The notes beneath the pieces are model-generated. The model saw only the letters and a list, made by a program, of their open reading frames with translations, did not search any database and was not told the origin of the DNA. From Isoetes taiwanensis (taxonomy: Eukaryota > Streptophyta > Lycopodiopsida > Isoetales > Isoetaceae): 64,000 nucleotides of DNA. Made by a program: the position numbers and the translations under genes. Location: the NCBI GenBank assembly GCA_021234155.1, contig JAJEKV010000033.1, positions 13,589,614 through 13,653,613 on the forward strand, in the 5' to 3' direction. Every line of letters starts with the position of its first letter. Positions within the stretch are counted from its first letter, which is position 1. Below, one piece after another: positions 22,615 through 35,900 of this stretch.

Positions 22615-23720
22615 AGATGGTAACAAGACATTTGAGAATAAGCGTAATGTTATATTCATATATGTACCGACAAAGCCGCCTGAGGTAGTAAGCAACCAAG
22701 CATTACTAGCAGCAGCCAGGAATGGTTTGGCCGTCAGGCTTCTAAGTGGAGGGAAAAATGTTTCTGATGAGCCAGTGATTGATAACGAACAAAATCGTCA
22801 AAAAGGTACTTTTATCTAATGTCATTGGAGATGCTATTGCTTCTGAGTAACATATGTCCTTTCAGGTTGGGAAAGAATGGTGCTGCAGATTTTATTTCTT
22901 GGTCCCTCTAATCTTCTAGAAACTCAAAAGACCTTTTCACAGGTCTCCAAGAAGCTCATTGTGTCCCCCATTGTCAAGACATTAGTTTTCAGCAAAGTAC
23001 CAGAAAAGGTATAGGAATGTCAAATTTCTTGTTTAACATAATTATACTCATTGTAAAACCAATGTCTGTCCTCTATTTGCAAAGTACTTCTAACTACTTC
23101 CACGATCATTGTCGCTTTTGTCAAACTCCCAACCTTTTCTGCTGTGCTTCAATGCGTAGAATGTCAGCTGTTGGTAAAGGGTTTTTCATGCCATATAAAT
23201 TGTTCCCGAACTAAGTTTCTTATGGGCCTCCTTCTATAAGCATATTTGTAAACAAAAACTCGTCTATGACACATGGCAAATATTTCTCATTTGTTATATT
23301 CTGTCCTACTGAATAAGTGACCATAGGATCTCATAATTTGCATAATGCTCTCTGCTTAAGTCAAAGCAGGTCTGCACACTAGTCCATGTGGCTGTTTTGT
23401 TGTAATAGGAATTTATTTTTGCTTTTTCCACAGGTTAAGTCCTGGATTGATAGTATTGAAAAGAACTGGAGATTCAAGCAGATCATTTTGCAACACCTAT
23501 CTCTGCTTCGCCCTGAGACTTTAAAGCTGCATTTGGCTTCATTAAGGACTTGCTACAGGAAGAAGATCAAAAGCCAATACTGTTTGAATTTTTCTCTAAC
23601 CTCTGGGAAAGAGCAGGCTCCGTCTTTCCGGCTGATGATATGAAAACCCTCTCCTCACTTGATGGTTTTCTCGTTTCGGTTGGTGCTGTAAAAAAGACTG
23701 TTTCCAACAGGAAACTATGA
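22615..23720 (+). pseudogene. Unidentified gene fragment
   Basis: Exon-like coding stretches follow the carboxypeptidase remnant on the same strand. One has TKPPEVVSNQALLAAARNGL (about 22670-22735), one has SQVSKKLIVSPIVKTLVFSK (about 22940), and one starts after a pyrimidine-rich acceptor at about 23433 with VKSWIDSIEKNWRF. The pieces look like a spliced gene with normal codon texture, but I do not recognise the family. It could be an independent gene remnant. Stops inside the joined frames suggest decay. Confidence 0.4.
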
Positions 23721-23729
23721 AATTGCCCT

Positions 23730-24687
23730 TTTGAGATATCTCTGTAAAATATGGAAAATTGGTTACAAAATTAAATACAGAAATGGAAATGCTATAGTGC
23801 AAGCAATGTTAAAATAATGTGTATTCAGATTCTAGGTAAATCATGGAGGAAGGGGTGCATAAGTTGGCTTGCAAGACTTGGTACACCTCGAGACTAATCT
23901 ATTATGGAAATTACATAGAACCCAAAGGATAGGATCTGGCTACAGTACAAAATTAGAACTTAGAATGGTATGGGGGCACATGATTTTTTAACCAAAGGCT
24001 AGATTAGCCTTCCAACTGATTAACTGCTGATACCTATTTTATTGTACTCTGCCTATAACTTTCTTCCTTAAAGTTACACATATTCCTGCCCCAAAACACA
24101 GCATTACCTAATAATAAGGCCATTCAATCCATGAACTTAGACAACATAATTGAATTGAATTAAACTTATTTGTGAAGACATGAAATTTTTCTCTGCAAGC
24201 CTTTGGAACGGTTTATGGCCGCCAAGATTGCTGATATAAATGGGAACATTATGAGCAAATGTCAAGGAGAAATACTTTTGCTACACATATGCTCCACATA
24301 AGCATTTGAAATGATTAGTTCAAATTACAACATTTCACAACTAGCTTGTTATGTGCAAGAAAAATGCTAATAGATGGACGATGTGCTAGCTCAGGGTTCT
24401 TCATAATGGGCTATACAATAATGGCTCTTAAGCAGAGTATCTTGTTATAGGCCCACATCCAAGATGATTAGAAGCTTAGAGTGCAATTGTTACGACCCCT
24501 TGAAGAGGCCAAGTCTGGCTACCACCAACGAAATCATCATTCTTGCTGCTCGTCTTTCGTCTTTCGATATGTTCAAGGTTTGAATGGAACCAATGGATTT
24601 GTGAGTTATTAGCGTATTTGAATGCCTTGCCTTATGAATTATGAATTGGGCATGGAAATAGCATTCCACTGATATGTTTGAGTCCAG
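23730..24687. other. No recognised gene
   Basis: AT-rich sequence with no supportable feature. Confidence 0.5.
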
Positions 24688-24842
24688 TTTTTTGGGTTGC
24701 CCCTAAGGAAAACCCTCATCCATGTGGGTTTGTGGCATATTCCAAGTATATGTCAGTATATGCTCGAAAACATGACTTTGAAGTGTGATTTAAGCCATTT
24801 CACTCTCGGGTCACGGAGGGCAACCCTCCGTGCGCAGCACCT
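24688..24842 (-). mobile_element. SINE-like repeat copy 2, fused to U6
   Basis: On the minus strand the unit starts GGTGCTGCGCACGGAGGGTT, forms a CACGGAGGG/CCCTCCGTG hairpin, and ends GGGGCAACCC plus an A-run. It is the only copy here with both the 5' and 3' ends visible, about 155 bp. It is joined at its 5' side to a U6-like segment. Confidence 0.75.
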
Positions 24843-24925
24843 TGTTTATTTATGCATGCCACCTCGAGCAAGGGCCATGATAATCTTTTCTACGTTGTCC
24901 AACCTCATCGATTATCCCAAATGAC
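24843..24925 (-). pseudogene. U6 snRNA-derived pseudogene, 5' part of a chimera
   Basis: The minus strand reads AAGATTATCATGGCCC where U6 has AAGATTAGCATGGCCC. Upstream it has a TTGGACAACGTAGA counterpart of the U6 TTGGAACGATACAGAGA region, and downstream a diverged GCTCGAGGTGGCATGC counterpart of U6 GCGCAAGGATGACACGC. Many substitutions show it is not a functional spliceosomal RNA gene. Its junction with the SINE body fits template switching during reverse transcription. Confidence 0.75.
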
Positions 24926-27446
24926 ATAGATATGGGAAGAATTAAACCCATAAAGTTTTTGACAATACTTCAGTTTAGATGCATTCGAAATAGTTTTTAG
25001 CTATATAAAACAAGCCAATCTTTATTCTAGACTAGGCCATTGTGGAGAGAACGTCACCCTATTACGGGTTTTTCTAGCAAAAAGGTATACAACTATTTTG
25101 GAATATGATTTAGCGAAATAAACATTGCTACACTTTCCCCATCCTCCCCTCCCCCTTTTTTTCTGAGGGACGAAAAGTTCTATTGATCAAAGTAAGAATT
25201 ATACAATGTACATATCTCCTTTGGATGTGTAAGCACCAGAAGATGCCCTCAAAACACAACTATGTACTTAGATATAGGAGACTAATGATAAAAATTAATT
25301 TGAAGATATTGGATCTAAATATGGCCCTTTATATGTGGGACAAGAGAGAACAATATCTTAGCTTGGGCTAAAACAATAACAACATGAGTATATAAGTAAA
25401 GGTCGTGGAAAATGCAAAGACTGCGACACTCCCAGATTTGTACTTGATCCCTCCATCCTCTACACTTACATAAGCACATGAGGCATAATGAGGGATGCCA
25501 CATGGAAAATTGAACGAGGTCGTGTTTGTCTGTGTTCCATGCACATGTGACATGAAACAAAGACGCAAACACATTTTTTCATAGGAATATCACTTGAATC
25601 TGCTTCTGTTCCTCGTCTCATATACCTTACTCTTAGTGTACAATTACATGGACTGTCCAACAAAGGTGGGCAATATATAATAGGTAAACCAAATATCTGA
25701 ATAGAAAGGAAATTTTTTGAACAAGCATGGCTGTCATTGTTTGTGAATATTGATAACAAAAACTCTTTAATTGCATGTAAAGCTGTGTACTTCAGAATTG
25801 TTCGACAAAATATGTTACCATAATAACATTAGATCAAGACATGAATTCCATTCACCAAAACAAAAGGCCGAAAGATAAGACCAAGACATAAATCTCATTG
25901 TTTGGTACTCAACAAATGGCCCAAAATATTGCAAAACTATGCAAATATGTCATATGGAAGATCCCTTTTTAATACAGATGCACATAATCTGATTTGACTA
26001 TAGAACTTCAACAATGAATCTACAATATAGAAAAGGAAAAACATGTTATTCTATTGAATGTAAATTGCATCCAAGATGTACGACATCTCACCTACAACAA
26101 TGGAGTACAGTGCCCGATAGTTGTTTTGTTTGGCTCTATTGCAATGTTCAGACTTTTTATTAACTAAAATCTTTACCAACCAAAAAATAACAAAATATAG
26201 TTGAATCAAGATGTCAACATCGAACAAAGCCATTGTAGACATTTCTCAATTTTTCTGAGGAGTAATATACAATCCATGACATTGCATAGTCTTTCAAGAG
26301 TAGCAGCATTCATCTTACAATGAATTATTTATAAACCACATAATAGTTCAATAAGCACAACAATTCAAGGATGGATACAAATTTTATGAGCAACCCCACA
26401 CTTCTTGCCTCCATTTGTCAATTACATTTCTCAAACGGTGATTCATATCGCACTTCTAATTGTAGTATGCTTTAGTATTATTAACTTCATAAACAAACAT
26501 GTCCTGCAAGGAATAAAAAATGGCACATCGAGTATCATACACAAATTAGATATTGTAATCGACTTAGAGAGCCAAGTTGTGATGTTTCCCTCCCATACCT
26601 TGAATTCGAGAGATGTCTTCGATAGTATAATGCGCAAGCTTGGCCCCAGGAGTGTCTATGCACCAGAATGAAGATCATCTACCCCAAATTCTCCACAACC
26701 CATGGAGATGCCAGGAGTAGAAGGCAATAGCTTAGAAGTAGGTATTTGGAGTAGATGAATAGGTAGTTCATTTGGAAGTTAGGATTTCAGATGGTTAGTA
26801 GATTGCATCTCTAGTAGAGCTATCCTAGAACCCTCTAGCTGTAACTTAAATATATGTGATTAAGATTAGCAATCTATGATATTCTCATGTTATGATATTA
26901 TCTGATGATGATTAATCATTGTTTCATCTCTTGTATATTAAGGGGGTAGAGACCTAGTAGCCATGTAGATGATGCTCCTAGCTAGTTGCAATAATTCCCA
27001 CCTAGTTAGACCATTGGGGGGGAGAGTCTATCGAGGAGCTATAATGTTCTAGGCTCAATAGTCTACCATTATGTATGGGCAGAGTATGAGTCTGATACCA
27101 CCTAGTTGAGGTGTTGCCTTGATGGGGTTCAGTCGGGTACAGATAGAAGAGTGATCATAGCCCTCTAACTGCCTATCATTGGCCTGATGCCTACTGGTTG
27201 GGGGTAACCCGGCCTGCCTCATCGGACCAAGGAAGATGCAACCCTAGAGTGGCCCTTCAGGGTCGTTTCCAGCAAACTACCGTCGATGCCTGTGCTTTTC
27301 CACCTATCTGCATATTATGCACAGGAGGGGCAAATGGAATGGTCAATCCTAGGCATTGTTCTATATTAAACAATGCCATTGTCATCTACATGCTCTATTA
27401 TGGGTATACTTGTTAATTTTTAATTTTGTGCTTATTTTAACTGATC
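24926..27446. other. No recognised gene
   Basis: Mostly AT-rich. An 88-codon ORF at 26405-26671 has a hydrophobic N-terminal segment but no family resemblance. Poly-purine and GGGGGGG interruptions occur near 27016. No RNA gene was seen. Confidence 0.5.
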
Positions 27447-29890
27447 TTGTTTTTTTGTGTCAGTAGTCACCTCAAATGCTGCTACATTTGTGGATGTCCA
27501 CATCTTGGTATGGTGTCAACCCGTACTGATCCAAATTATAAGCAAACAGTTTGGACACCACCAAAAAGAAGAAAGATAATAAAAAAATTACCATGTGAGT
27601 TGTCAGAAAAGATGTCTGAGATGGAAGTTAGTATTGAGAAAAATGTAGAAGAGACACGAGAGCATGAGTGGCAAATCTGTTGCTGATCCTAGCGCATTAG
27701 AGGTGTCTGCAGAAACATAGACTCCTTTACCAATTTCACATATTTCTAAAAAAAAAACAAGAACAAGAAAAAGCAAGTAGATGCACTTGATGATCAGACC
27801 CTAGATGTAGTCGATGCTGCATTTACTGCTAAAATTGTGTCTGATTTGTTGCAACAAGTAAGAATTAGCAGGGCTACTCCGCCTTATACCCTTTGTGTAG
27901 GATATTGAAACATGTGGCAGTTAGAAGACTGTTGCATCAAATACGTCCAACATGAAAGAAACTTTTAGACAAGATGGATACATTATGGAAAATGGGTCTT
28001 TCATTCTATCAATACTAACTCCACGTCAGGAAAGCATACCAGTGGATGATGGGATTCTAGCAAGTTGGGATACAGTTTGGAGACAAGTAAATAATGCTTT
28101 TGAGGAAAGTGTTCTACAATCTGAAGATTGGAAAGACCTATCAAGCAAATGTTTCTGTGTTGGGATGGCAATCATAGAGCAGCTGCTTGGATGCAGGAGA
28201 TTAAGTGTCACTATCAGTGGAATGCAGACATGCATATTTTTGTTCATGCAACTTTCATTGACATAGATCACTCCCAAGAAACACCTCTTCTAGCTGTCTT
28301 GAATCAAATCAATGAGTAAGTATTTTGTTTAATATACTTTGGCTAATTTGTCTAATGTTTTTTTCCATACTAATTTTGTTATGCTATAGGTTGAATGAGG
28401 TGGGTGTAGTTCATATCACACTCAAAGACACATTGTTCAGCGTGCACCGAGTTGCAAATTTGAATCCAAAGAAATATGTTGAACGCTTAGGTGTTGAATT
28501 TTTAAAGTCCTTGAGGACCAAAGAGAGTATTTCCACCTCGAATGGCAGTGCAACTGAAGCATGGTATCCATTGACGCGACTTGCATATGCTAAGATATTA
28601 TGCCAGGTATTTCCTTTCTTTGGAGTCGTTCAAGTTTTTAATTTACTATACACTTGGATTCCTACTGACTATGAATAATTCATATAGCAAAACATAAACC
28701 AATATATTGAATTGGAAGTTAAGAGTTATCCATCACTCAACGAAAGCCCTGAAGAGATTGAAAACATTTGTAACGGGAAAGTGTATGAAAGATGGCAACA
28801 TAAATTAGGAAAGTATTTGGCTATTGTAAATCCAGCCTTGGGCCTGGGTTGGTTAACTACTATCACAATGATGGAAACACAATCCAGACACATGAAAATA
28901 ACAGTTGAAAAACTGTTAGAAATGGTGAAGGCCAAAGTCCCAAACAATGTTAGAGACAAATGGATGCATTGGCTGACATTAGGAGCTGCCTTGACGAGTA
29001 CATACATGATTCCTAATAATGATAAGCAGTTCAAAGAATGGGTGAAAAAGGAAACTTGGCTTGCGCATATGTTAAAGAGGAGTTTGGGCTTTTATGAGAG
29101 CATAAATAGACTTCGACTTGACCTTCGATGTGCCAAGGGTTGGTTTTGGAATTTCAAGCTAGATTATTGAAAAGAAATGTTTAGTACTATTGAGAAGCAC
29201 ATGAGTACAACCTTGCCCTTCACCGAGGCCTATGACTTGGAGAAATGTGCTATGCGAGTTTGTTTCAGGTACTACTAATTTCATTATTTTCACATGCTTT
29301 ATTGTCCAGAAGTTATAACTCTATTTTTTTATTCAGATATTACAAGCACATTGTCAGCAAAGTCTACACAGTTTCTCTACCAAGGGAGATGACTTCTTGG
29401 AATAAAAAAGAAACCCCAAAATTGTTTTCTAAGTACAATTTAGGTAGAAAAGAGGGTTTATCTAGCTATGAATATGCTAACTGCCCTTGGTGAATTGATT
29501 TTCCAGATGAAAAATATCCTAAAGAAGAGGAGGAAGAATGGAGAAATCAACAACTTGGTAACAAGTCTAGAAGGGAAAGCTTGAATGCCAACCATGAATC
29601 TTTTGGAGAACGGTCACCAATATCAAAATCATCTCCAATTAAAAATGTAAGAGCTGCAAAAAGGAAACGAAAATTAGAATTGCAGGAAGAAGTTGAAATC
29701 ATTCTTAGAAGTGCATAATCCGAAGGTGAGCATTCATACAAGCATTCTACTTTTGTAACTTTGATTTGGAAATGGAAGTAGGAGATGTGGTTGAGATATG
29801 CTCTTTACTTAAATCAAGAAAGGAAAGCCCATTATTCAACAACATGAGACAATTTGCAAAGAACCATTATAGGTTGTTCAATAAAAACAA
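27447..29890 (+). pseudogene. ParB-like (GNHR motif) gene, spliced, damaged
   Basis: A chain of exons encodes an unfamiliar protein. After a Lys-rich N-terminal part comes SWDTVWRQVNNAFEES, then a frameshift into WDGNHRAAAWMQEIKCHY (about 28155-28205). This resembles the GxHR box of the ParB/sulfiredoxin fold. The coding continues across introns with good GT-AG borders (about 28316-28389 and 28607-28687) through FLKSLRTKESIS and WLTLGAALTSTYM to a basic tail (RAAKRKRKLELQ near 29655). Stops at 29168 and 29491 and the frameshift imply inactivity or sequence errors. ParB-like domains bind DNA or hydrolyse nucleotides. In bacteria and phages they are often fused to a downstream DNA methyltransferase, and such a fragment lies at 53.0 kb on the same strand. 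The ParB call is a motif-level inference. Confidence 0.45.
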
Positions 29891-29927
29891 GGTGCTGCGC
29901 ACGGGAGGGTTGCCTGACCCAAGAGTG
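29889..29927 (+). mobile_element. SINE 5'-end fragment
   Basis: Begins GGTGCTGCGCACGG, GAGGGTTGCC, matching the 5' end of the SINE at 24.7 kb, and stops after CCAAGAGTG. The matching 3' end in the same orientation lies at 52936-53034. Confidence 0.55.
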
Positions 29928-30021
29928 CATTTTCGGTTTGATTGTTTCGTGTTAGATCTTCTTTGTTTAAACCAAGGGTGCATTTTCGGTTTGATTGTTT
30001 TGTGTTGGATCTTCTTTGTTT
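29919..30021 (+). repeat. Two-copy 51-bp tandem duplication
   Basis: Two successive units contain TGCATTTTCGGTTTGATTGT and TCTTCTTTGTTTAA with three substitutions. It lies directly inside the SINE fragment. Confidence 0.85.
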
Positions 30022-30065
30022 AATATCGAGCCATGTGAATGGTATAATTATAGGGATATGTTTTC

Positions 30066-30092
30066 AATCAATCAATCAATCAATCAATCAAT
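30066..30092 (+). repeat. (AATC)n microsatellite
   Basis: Six or more perfect tandem AATC tetramers. Confidence 0.95.
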
Positions 30093-31440
30093 ATTAATCA
30101 TGCCATTTTGGAGGACCCTCAGGTCGATATGGCAAAAGATTACATTTGTTGTTTTTAGGCAACAACAACGGTCTATAGGCGAAGGTTCCAATATGTAATT
30201 AAACATGCCACTAGCCTAAAAGTGTTCGCATTTTAAAGCTAAAATACCACTAACAAGGAATAGAATTTCACTTGCATATGGATGACACTTCATGCAATTG
30301 TTGCCTTTTGAAGTTTTCAGTATCTTATTCATGAGTGCTGTCAGCATTTTCGAGTATCCATGATGCTTCTTCTGTACATATCTGGATGTTGGTATGGTGA
30401 TAGTTGCCCCACAATTTAATGCACCTGATAAATAACCAACCAACTTGATGTGCGATGGCTTTAGTCATGTCTGGACTGTAGTCCCACTTAGTAGAAAAGA
30501 AATAGTAGAGAAGAAAGGCTGCGCAAGACATAATAGCCATACCTATTGCATATTATGTCCAACATTATCCCCAACATCCTGTAGAGTCACGAACAAAGGG
30601 TGACCTAACTGGGCATCGATGCTAAGATAAATCGTGGAGCAGTTGACACTATGCAATCCATCAAATTATACAGCTATATATCCCATGAGCTATATATCCC
30701 ATGAACGATCATGTCTAAAAAATTGTTACCTTGCACATCTGAATAAGAGCACCTTCCATCATGTTCTGCCCACAAGTGACTTCGCATTGTTCAAATAGCG
30801 CCCTATCAAGGGACCTGATCACAGCTTCTGCAACATGTGATCCTGATGGGTCCATTGACAAATGCACAAATTTCTTGTTAGAATGTATTCAAAAGGATGA
30901 TACTTGAATAATGGTTGCATGACACAAGAGATTGTCAAGAGCTGGACTGCATGAACAACATCAAGCAAGATAAAAATGCCTTTTTTGAATTACATTGAGA
31001 GCATTTCCAATCAAAATTTTTGTTTCTTTGTGATCGCTGACAAAGCGTTCAATTTCGGTAGCCCCAACAGACTCTTTACAAACCATGGCGAACCTGAACC
31101 AACTTCAGAACAGATAGACACAAGGATTTGAACACGGAAAAACATGTTCGCCTGCCCTCAGAAAGGAGCTAGAATGCGAATATAAGATGCAGAATATAAG
31201 ATAGACTTTGTCAAAAAATCATGCTGATTTACAACCTCAAAAATATCGATTTAATGTTGTTGCTCCAAACATCCTTCACCATTGGAACTTTCATTGGGGT
31301 TTCATAGAAGAAATTCATGGCCCTTATCTGGCACAACGGAGATAAGATTTTGCAAATCAATGACCTAGAACAAAAGATGAACAATAACCCATCTAGAACC
31401 TAACTTTATGTAGACTTCAATGGTGGTGTAGAAGGTGTAG
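30093..31440. other. No recognised gene
   Basis: Downstream flank (3' side) of the minus-strand kinase. No separate feature is supported, though it may contain its 3' UTR. Confidence 0.5.
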
Positions 31441-31465
31441 CGAGAGTCCCTTGACTTATTATGAC

Positions 31466-32592
31466 TTATGGATAAGCATCGAGTAAAGAAGATTCCTGAC
31501 TTGTGAAAGCTTCAACATAAGGCTCAGGCATTAAGCTCCTGAATAACTTGTCTTTCATGCTCTTTTTTACCAAAGCCATGTTAGGTCTATCTTCTCTGTT
31601 CTGCTGAGTACATGCTAAGCCAAGGTGAAACAATGTCATAAACTCATCCTCATTATAACAGCCTTGCAAGGCAGGATCAAGCACAAGCTTTAATTCCTGT
31701 TTTTCCTCCTCAAATTTTCTCCTCACCCAATTAACCAGCAATATTTCTTCAACATCAGAGCTATGGCGAGACTAAGAAGAAACAGCAGAATATGTCTGGT
31801 AGATCCTCATGGCCCTCTGGCCAGAAATAATCTCTAGTAATAAAACTCCAAAACTGTGCACATCATTCTTGGTATAAAGGGTATAATCCACACTTAATGA
31901 AGGATCCATGTATCCTCTTGATCCTCCAAGGCAGCTTACATCTGTGGTTCTGAAGGTTGTATCCCCATGACGCCCTATTTTTGATATGCCAAAATCTGAA
32001 ACCTTGGCTGTATATCCTGCATGTAGCAAAACATTCTCAGGCTTCACATCCAGGTGAATAATTGAAGGATCTGCTCCATGGTGAAGATAATCCAAACCAC
32101 AGGCCACATGGTATGCTATTTTCACTCTCATCTGCCATGTTAGTACGATGTCCTTTGCCTCATGAAGCACCTGTCTAAGATTTCCCTTTGACATAAACTC
32201 AAACAGCAGCATATGTTCCCCTGTTTGCACACATGAACTGAGTAAGAAACATAGGTTTTATATAATTTAAAACTACAACAACATCATATTTTCTAGAGTC
32301 AAGAAAAGACCAAGTTTTGTTTGCTAGTATAAAATTCTAAGACCGGAACTTGCCTTTTTCGTCACAGAAGCCTTTGAAATCAACAATATGTTTGTGATGA
32401 ATTCTCTCCAAAATTCCAACCTCTTCAAGGAAAACCTTGGAAGAAATTCTAACATCTTTTCTTTCACATTTCACAGCCATGGCACTGCCTTTTTTAGGAT
32501 ATCCCACATAGACAGCACCGAAACCTCCTTGTCCGATCACATTCCTCTCACTAAAATCTGCAGTGATCTGTCTAACTTCTGCAAGCCTGTAT
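31466..32592 (-). pseudogene. Receptor-like kinase, kinase-domain half
   Basis: The minus strand encodes a plant receptor-like kinase domain. It has YRLAEVRQITADFSERN, the glycine loop IGQGGFGAVYVG, the AVK lysine, then after an intron (about 32230-32350) LDYLHHGADPSIIHLDVKPE (HLD replaces HRD), DFG in KVSDFGISK, SFGVLLLEIISG, and a C-lobe ending LLDAYP. An in-frame TAG at 31772-31774 cuts the C-lobe between QTYSAVSS and the next segment. These kinases phosphorylate partners at the plasma membrane after ectodomain sensing. The upstream half (ectodomain and membrane span) is at 52.3-52.9 kb, and the two halves meet exactly at the gypsy target duplication. The HLD variant suggests a non-RD kinase. 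Confidence 0.92.
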
Positions 32593-32990
32593 TGTTAGTC
32601 CTGTGCCTCCTGGTACAGGACTATTCATGCATACGACGGACCAAGTCAAGGCCAAGGATCCACAACCAGGCACGGGTCAGTCGTCAAAGGCCCAGCAGAA
32701 GACCAAGCAGACCACGCAGACAAAGACCACGACTGGCGTCAAGAGGAGGCGCTACAAGTGACGGCCCGTCATCAACCGCGTCAGCGTGATTTCAGGCACT
32801 TCAAAAGGCATCGTCAGCATTCCTGCAGATCAGGCCTCCTTCCAGGAGTCGGCACCGAAATCAGTCAGAGTGTCTATATTGGGCCAAAGGCCATTGTACT
32901 ATATATATGAGTAGAGCTAGCACATGAGTTTTTAGATGAGTTTTGAGTCTTGTCTCATTTCAGTTTTCTCTCGATTGTGAGAGCTCATGT

Positions 32991-35900
32991 CAGGGTAGCC
33001 CTTAAGCCCAAATTTTTATAGGTGTAATTTAGAATGTGAGGCGAATCTTAGCTTTTTTCGATTAGTTTATGTTGGCGATTTTGTTTCGGGCTTCAACTTG
33101 AGTTGTAGCAACCTTGGCGAATCTTTCATCCATCAAGTGATGGAATATATACTTTTTTCTCAAGTAAAATTTGGGTCTACAATATATATTTGTTATGTCC
33201 GTATACAGTTGTAAGCGTAATGCTCACGTAATGAATATACATGTTACCAGACATTGGCATATGATTGTAAATCTCAATAGCTCCACATTAATGGCTAAAC
33301 AACAACTACGCAAACTTAGCCGGGCATGATTGCATATTATGGTGGGAAGCACAAACCGATTTGATTTCAGTCATCTTTTTAAGATTGGATAAACAACAGA
33401 CCAAAAGCAAAAATACTCCAGGATTGCATACCTGGATGTTGGAATCGGATCATGAAATCCATATAACATGCATGGTTTTTCCCTTTCCTTTTTTTATTTT
33501 CTTGGAGGTAAACGGCAATTCTAAAAAACTCACCAAGAATAGAATACGTATTAATCTTTATTATAATGTTTTAGGGTGTGTCTTGAACCACGCCCTAATT
33601 TCGACGGTCTAGATTCGTTTGACTGGACGATACAGAATAACTTTCGCAAAGAACGAACTCCGGCAAGCAGTTTCGAGGTCGATTACACTTTTATTAGGTG
33701 TTTTTTCCCGTTTCTTTCTTCCTAAAACCCTAAGTCGACGGCAATCTGACCAATTTGGCAACTTTCCGTGCTAACAACAATCAGTTAACAGGTTCTATCC
33801 CTTCTTCTATAGGACAGCTCACCAAGCTTCGAATATTTCATGTTGAAAGGAATTACCTAAATGGCAGCGTTCCGTCTCAGCTTGGAAATTGTCGCAGTTT
33901 GACGTATCTTGGCATGACACAAAACGCGTTTTCGGGTGAGACCGCTTTTCTCCAAGAGTTGAAAAGTCTTAAAAGTTTAGATCTGTCTTTCAACCAGTTT
34001 TCTGGAACCATTTTCGAAACTTTGCAGGGTTTAATTGGGTTTTTTTTGAGCCCAATTATATCATGGATACCGATGATCAGAGAAGGGGTGATGAATCCTG
34101 GCAAATGTCCATGGCGTTATATTCAATGCAGGAAGATGTAAGTCTTGCTCCCGGTTATCACGATTTTCTCAGCAGACCATAGCTCCTGCATCTATGGTAT
34201 GTCTCACGCAGCACCAGCGACCAACAGGATAATGCTTTACACAGCCATCTCTTCTGCATTTGCAGAGTTCTCAGTTATTTTTTTCAGTTAATTCCGGCTT
34301 CTAAATCTGCCTGAACCAAGGAGCTCTTCCTTTTGGACCTTATTCTTATTCTAAAGATTCTGAGATCGCCATTCCTTTGGCTGACTACTTCGTAATTGCA
34401 TCTATCTCTTATGGCAAGGAAGAAGATTCCTTGATGCATGAAGGCATCGCATATTGCAAATAGCTGTCAGGACCCTTTGCAAATTTCTAAACCCTTTGCA
34501 AGCAGACTTGCATACTTTGCATTCTGTAGACTTTGCAAATTGGCCTGCTCTTGGCTAGAGCAAGTTATGAAAAAGCTTTAGAAACCGGAATGCCAAGATT
34601 TTGAGAAAAGGAACAGGTGATCTACATGCTTGCTAAGGTGGCAACAAGCCTAGGACAAGCTTGCTTACTCTTACTCTATAATTCAGTTATTTGCATGCAG
34701 GGCCAGATTTGCTGCGTTTTCATGCTTGGTCTCTAATCTGCGTTTTCATGCTTGGTCTCTGATCTGTATGCAGGAAGAGGCACAAAGTATGTTGCCCTCA
34801 TATTTAAAATTAGTCATAACAACCGGGGTATTGAGCCATGGAAATGGCAATGGTAGATGGTGTTTACGTCACACATCGCACAATGGGAAATAATAGAAAT
34901 TATTGACTCTAAACTTCATATGGAAACATGTCTGCCAACAATTTTTCCTTACCAGGCTTCAAATTTTATTATGTACATTTGGAAATAATGTAATTATTGT
35001 TCTTTATTGGACCTATTTAGCTGTCTCTCAACTTGATATTTCATTCTTTGTTGGCATGTTAAGTAGGTTATGAACGTTGTCTCATTGGAAGGCAGCAAAT
35101 TCTGGAAAGCAGGAATGATATAATCAGCTCGAGCAGCTCGAGCTTATAAAAATGCAGACTGATTAAGTCATGATTCCGACTTTAGAAGGTTAACCACAGG
35201 CTGTGTCCTTTATTGGGAGAGCATTATTTCGACTTGGACATCAGATCAGAGAAACAAAAGTACAATGTGAAAGAGATTGATTAACAGAGTTAGGATCTTT
35301 GGAAATTCGTTTTCTAACTGACAAGGGCAAAAAATGTAGCGTGAAGCTAAGCACACAAGAAAACAGGCCAACTAAGAATGAACATGAAGAGAATGTATTT
35401 GAGGGTCATCTAGATGATTGTATATACCACGTGCGATATCTGATTTTTTAATGAAACGTTATCTACTTTATCTATTTGTCATATTTAATGTTTTGTGAGC
35501 TTATATGTGCTTCATCTACTTCTTTATCTATTTGTCATATTTAATCTTTTTGTGATCTTATATGTGCAATAAAAAGCTCAATCATGAGTTCAATACACTG
35601 AAGAGTTTTAAAAGGGTGTGATTTTTGTAGTAAGAAAGATTTTTTCTCTAATTCATGGCTTATATAGAAAAGTTCCACAATTTGATATGAGTATTTTGTT
35701 TTCACAAGTGGTCGGTTCCTAAATATAGTTAGACTATGACACATGGACGTTGTATGTTCCAGTTAGACTATGACACATGGACGTTGTATGTTCCATATGT
35801 GCTTTAAAAGGAAACCATTTAACTGGCACATTTATAGCTTATAAAGAATCCAGTTCACATGCTTTATATAATTGCCACTCATATGATGGTACCCAAGCAA

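Noticed and set aside
33735-34110. LRR segment as ectodomain of the receptor kinase at 31.5-32.6 kb
   Set aside because: It is on the opposite strand and lies wholly inside a hAT-like element with a defined TSD. The true ectodomain is the Cys-rich half at 52.3-52.9 kb.
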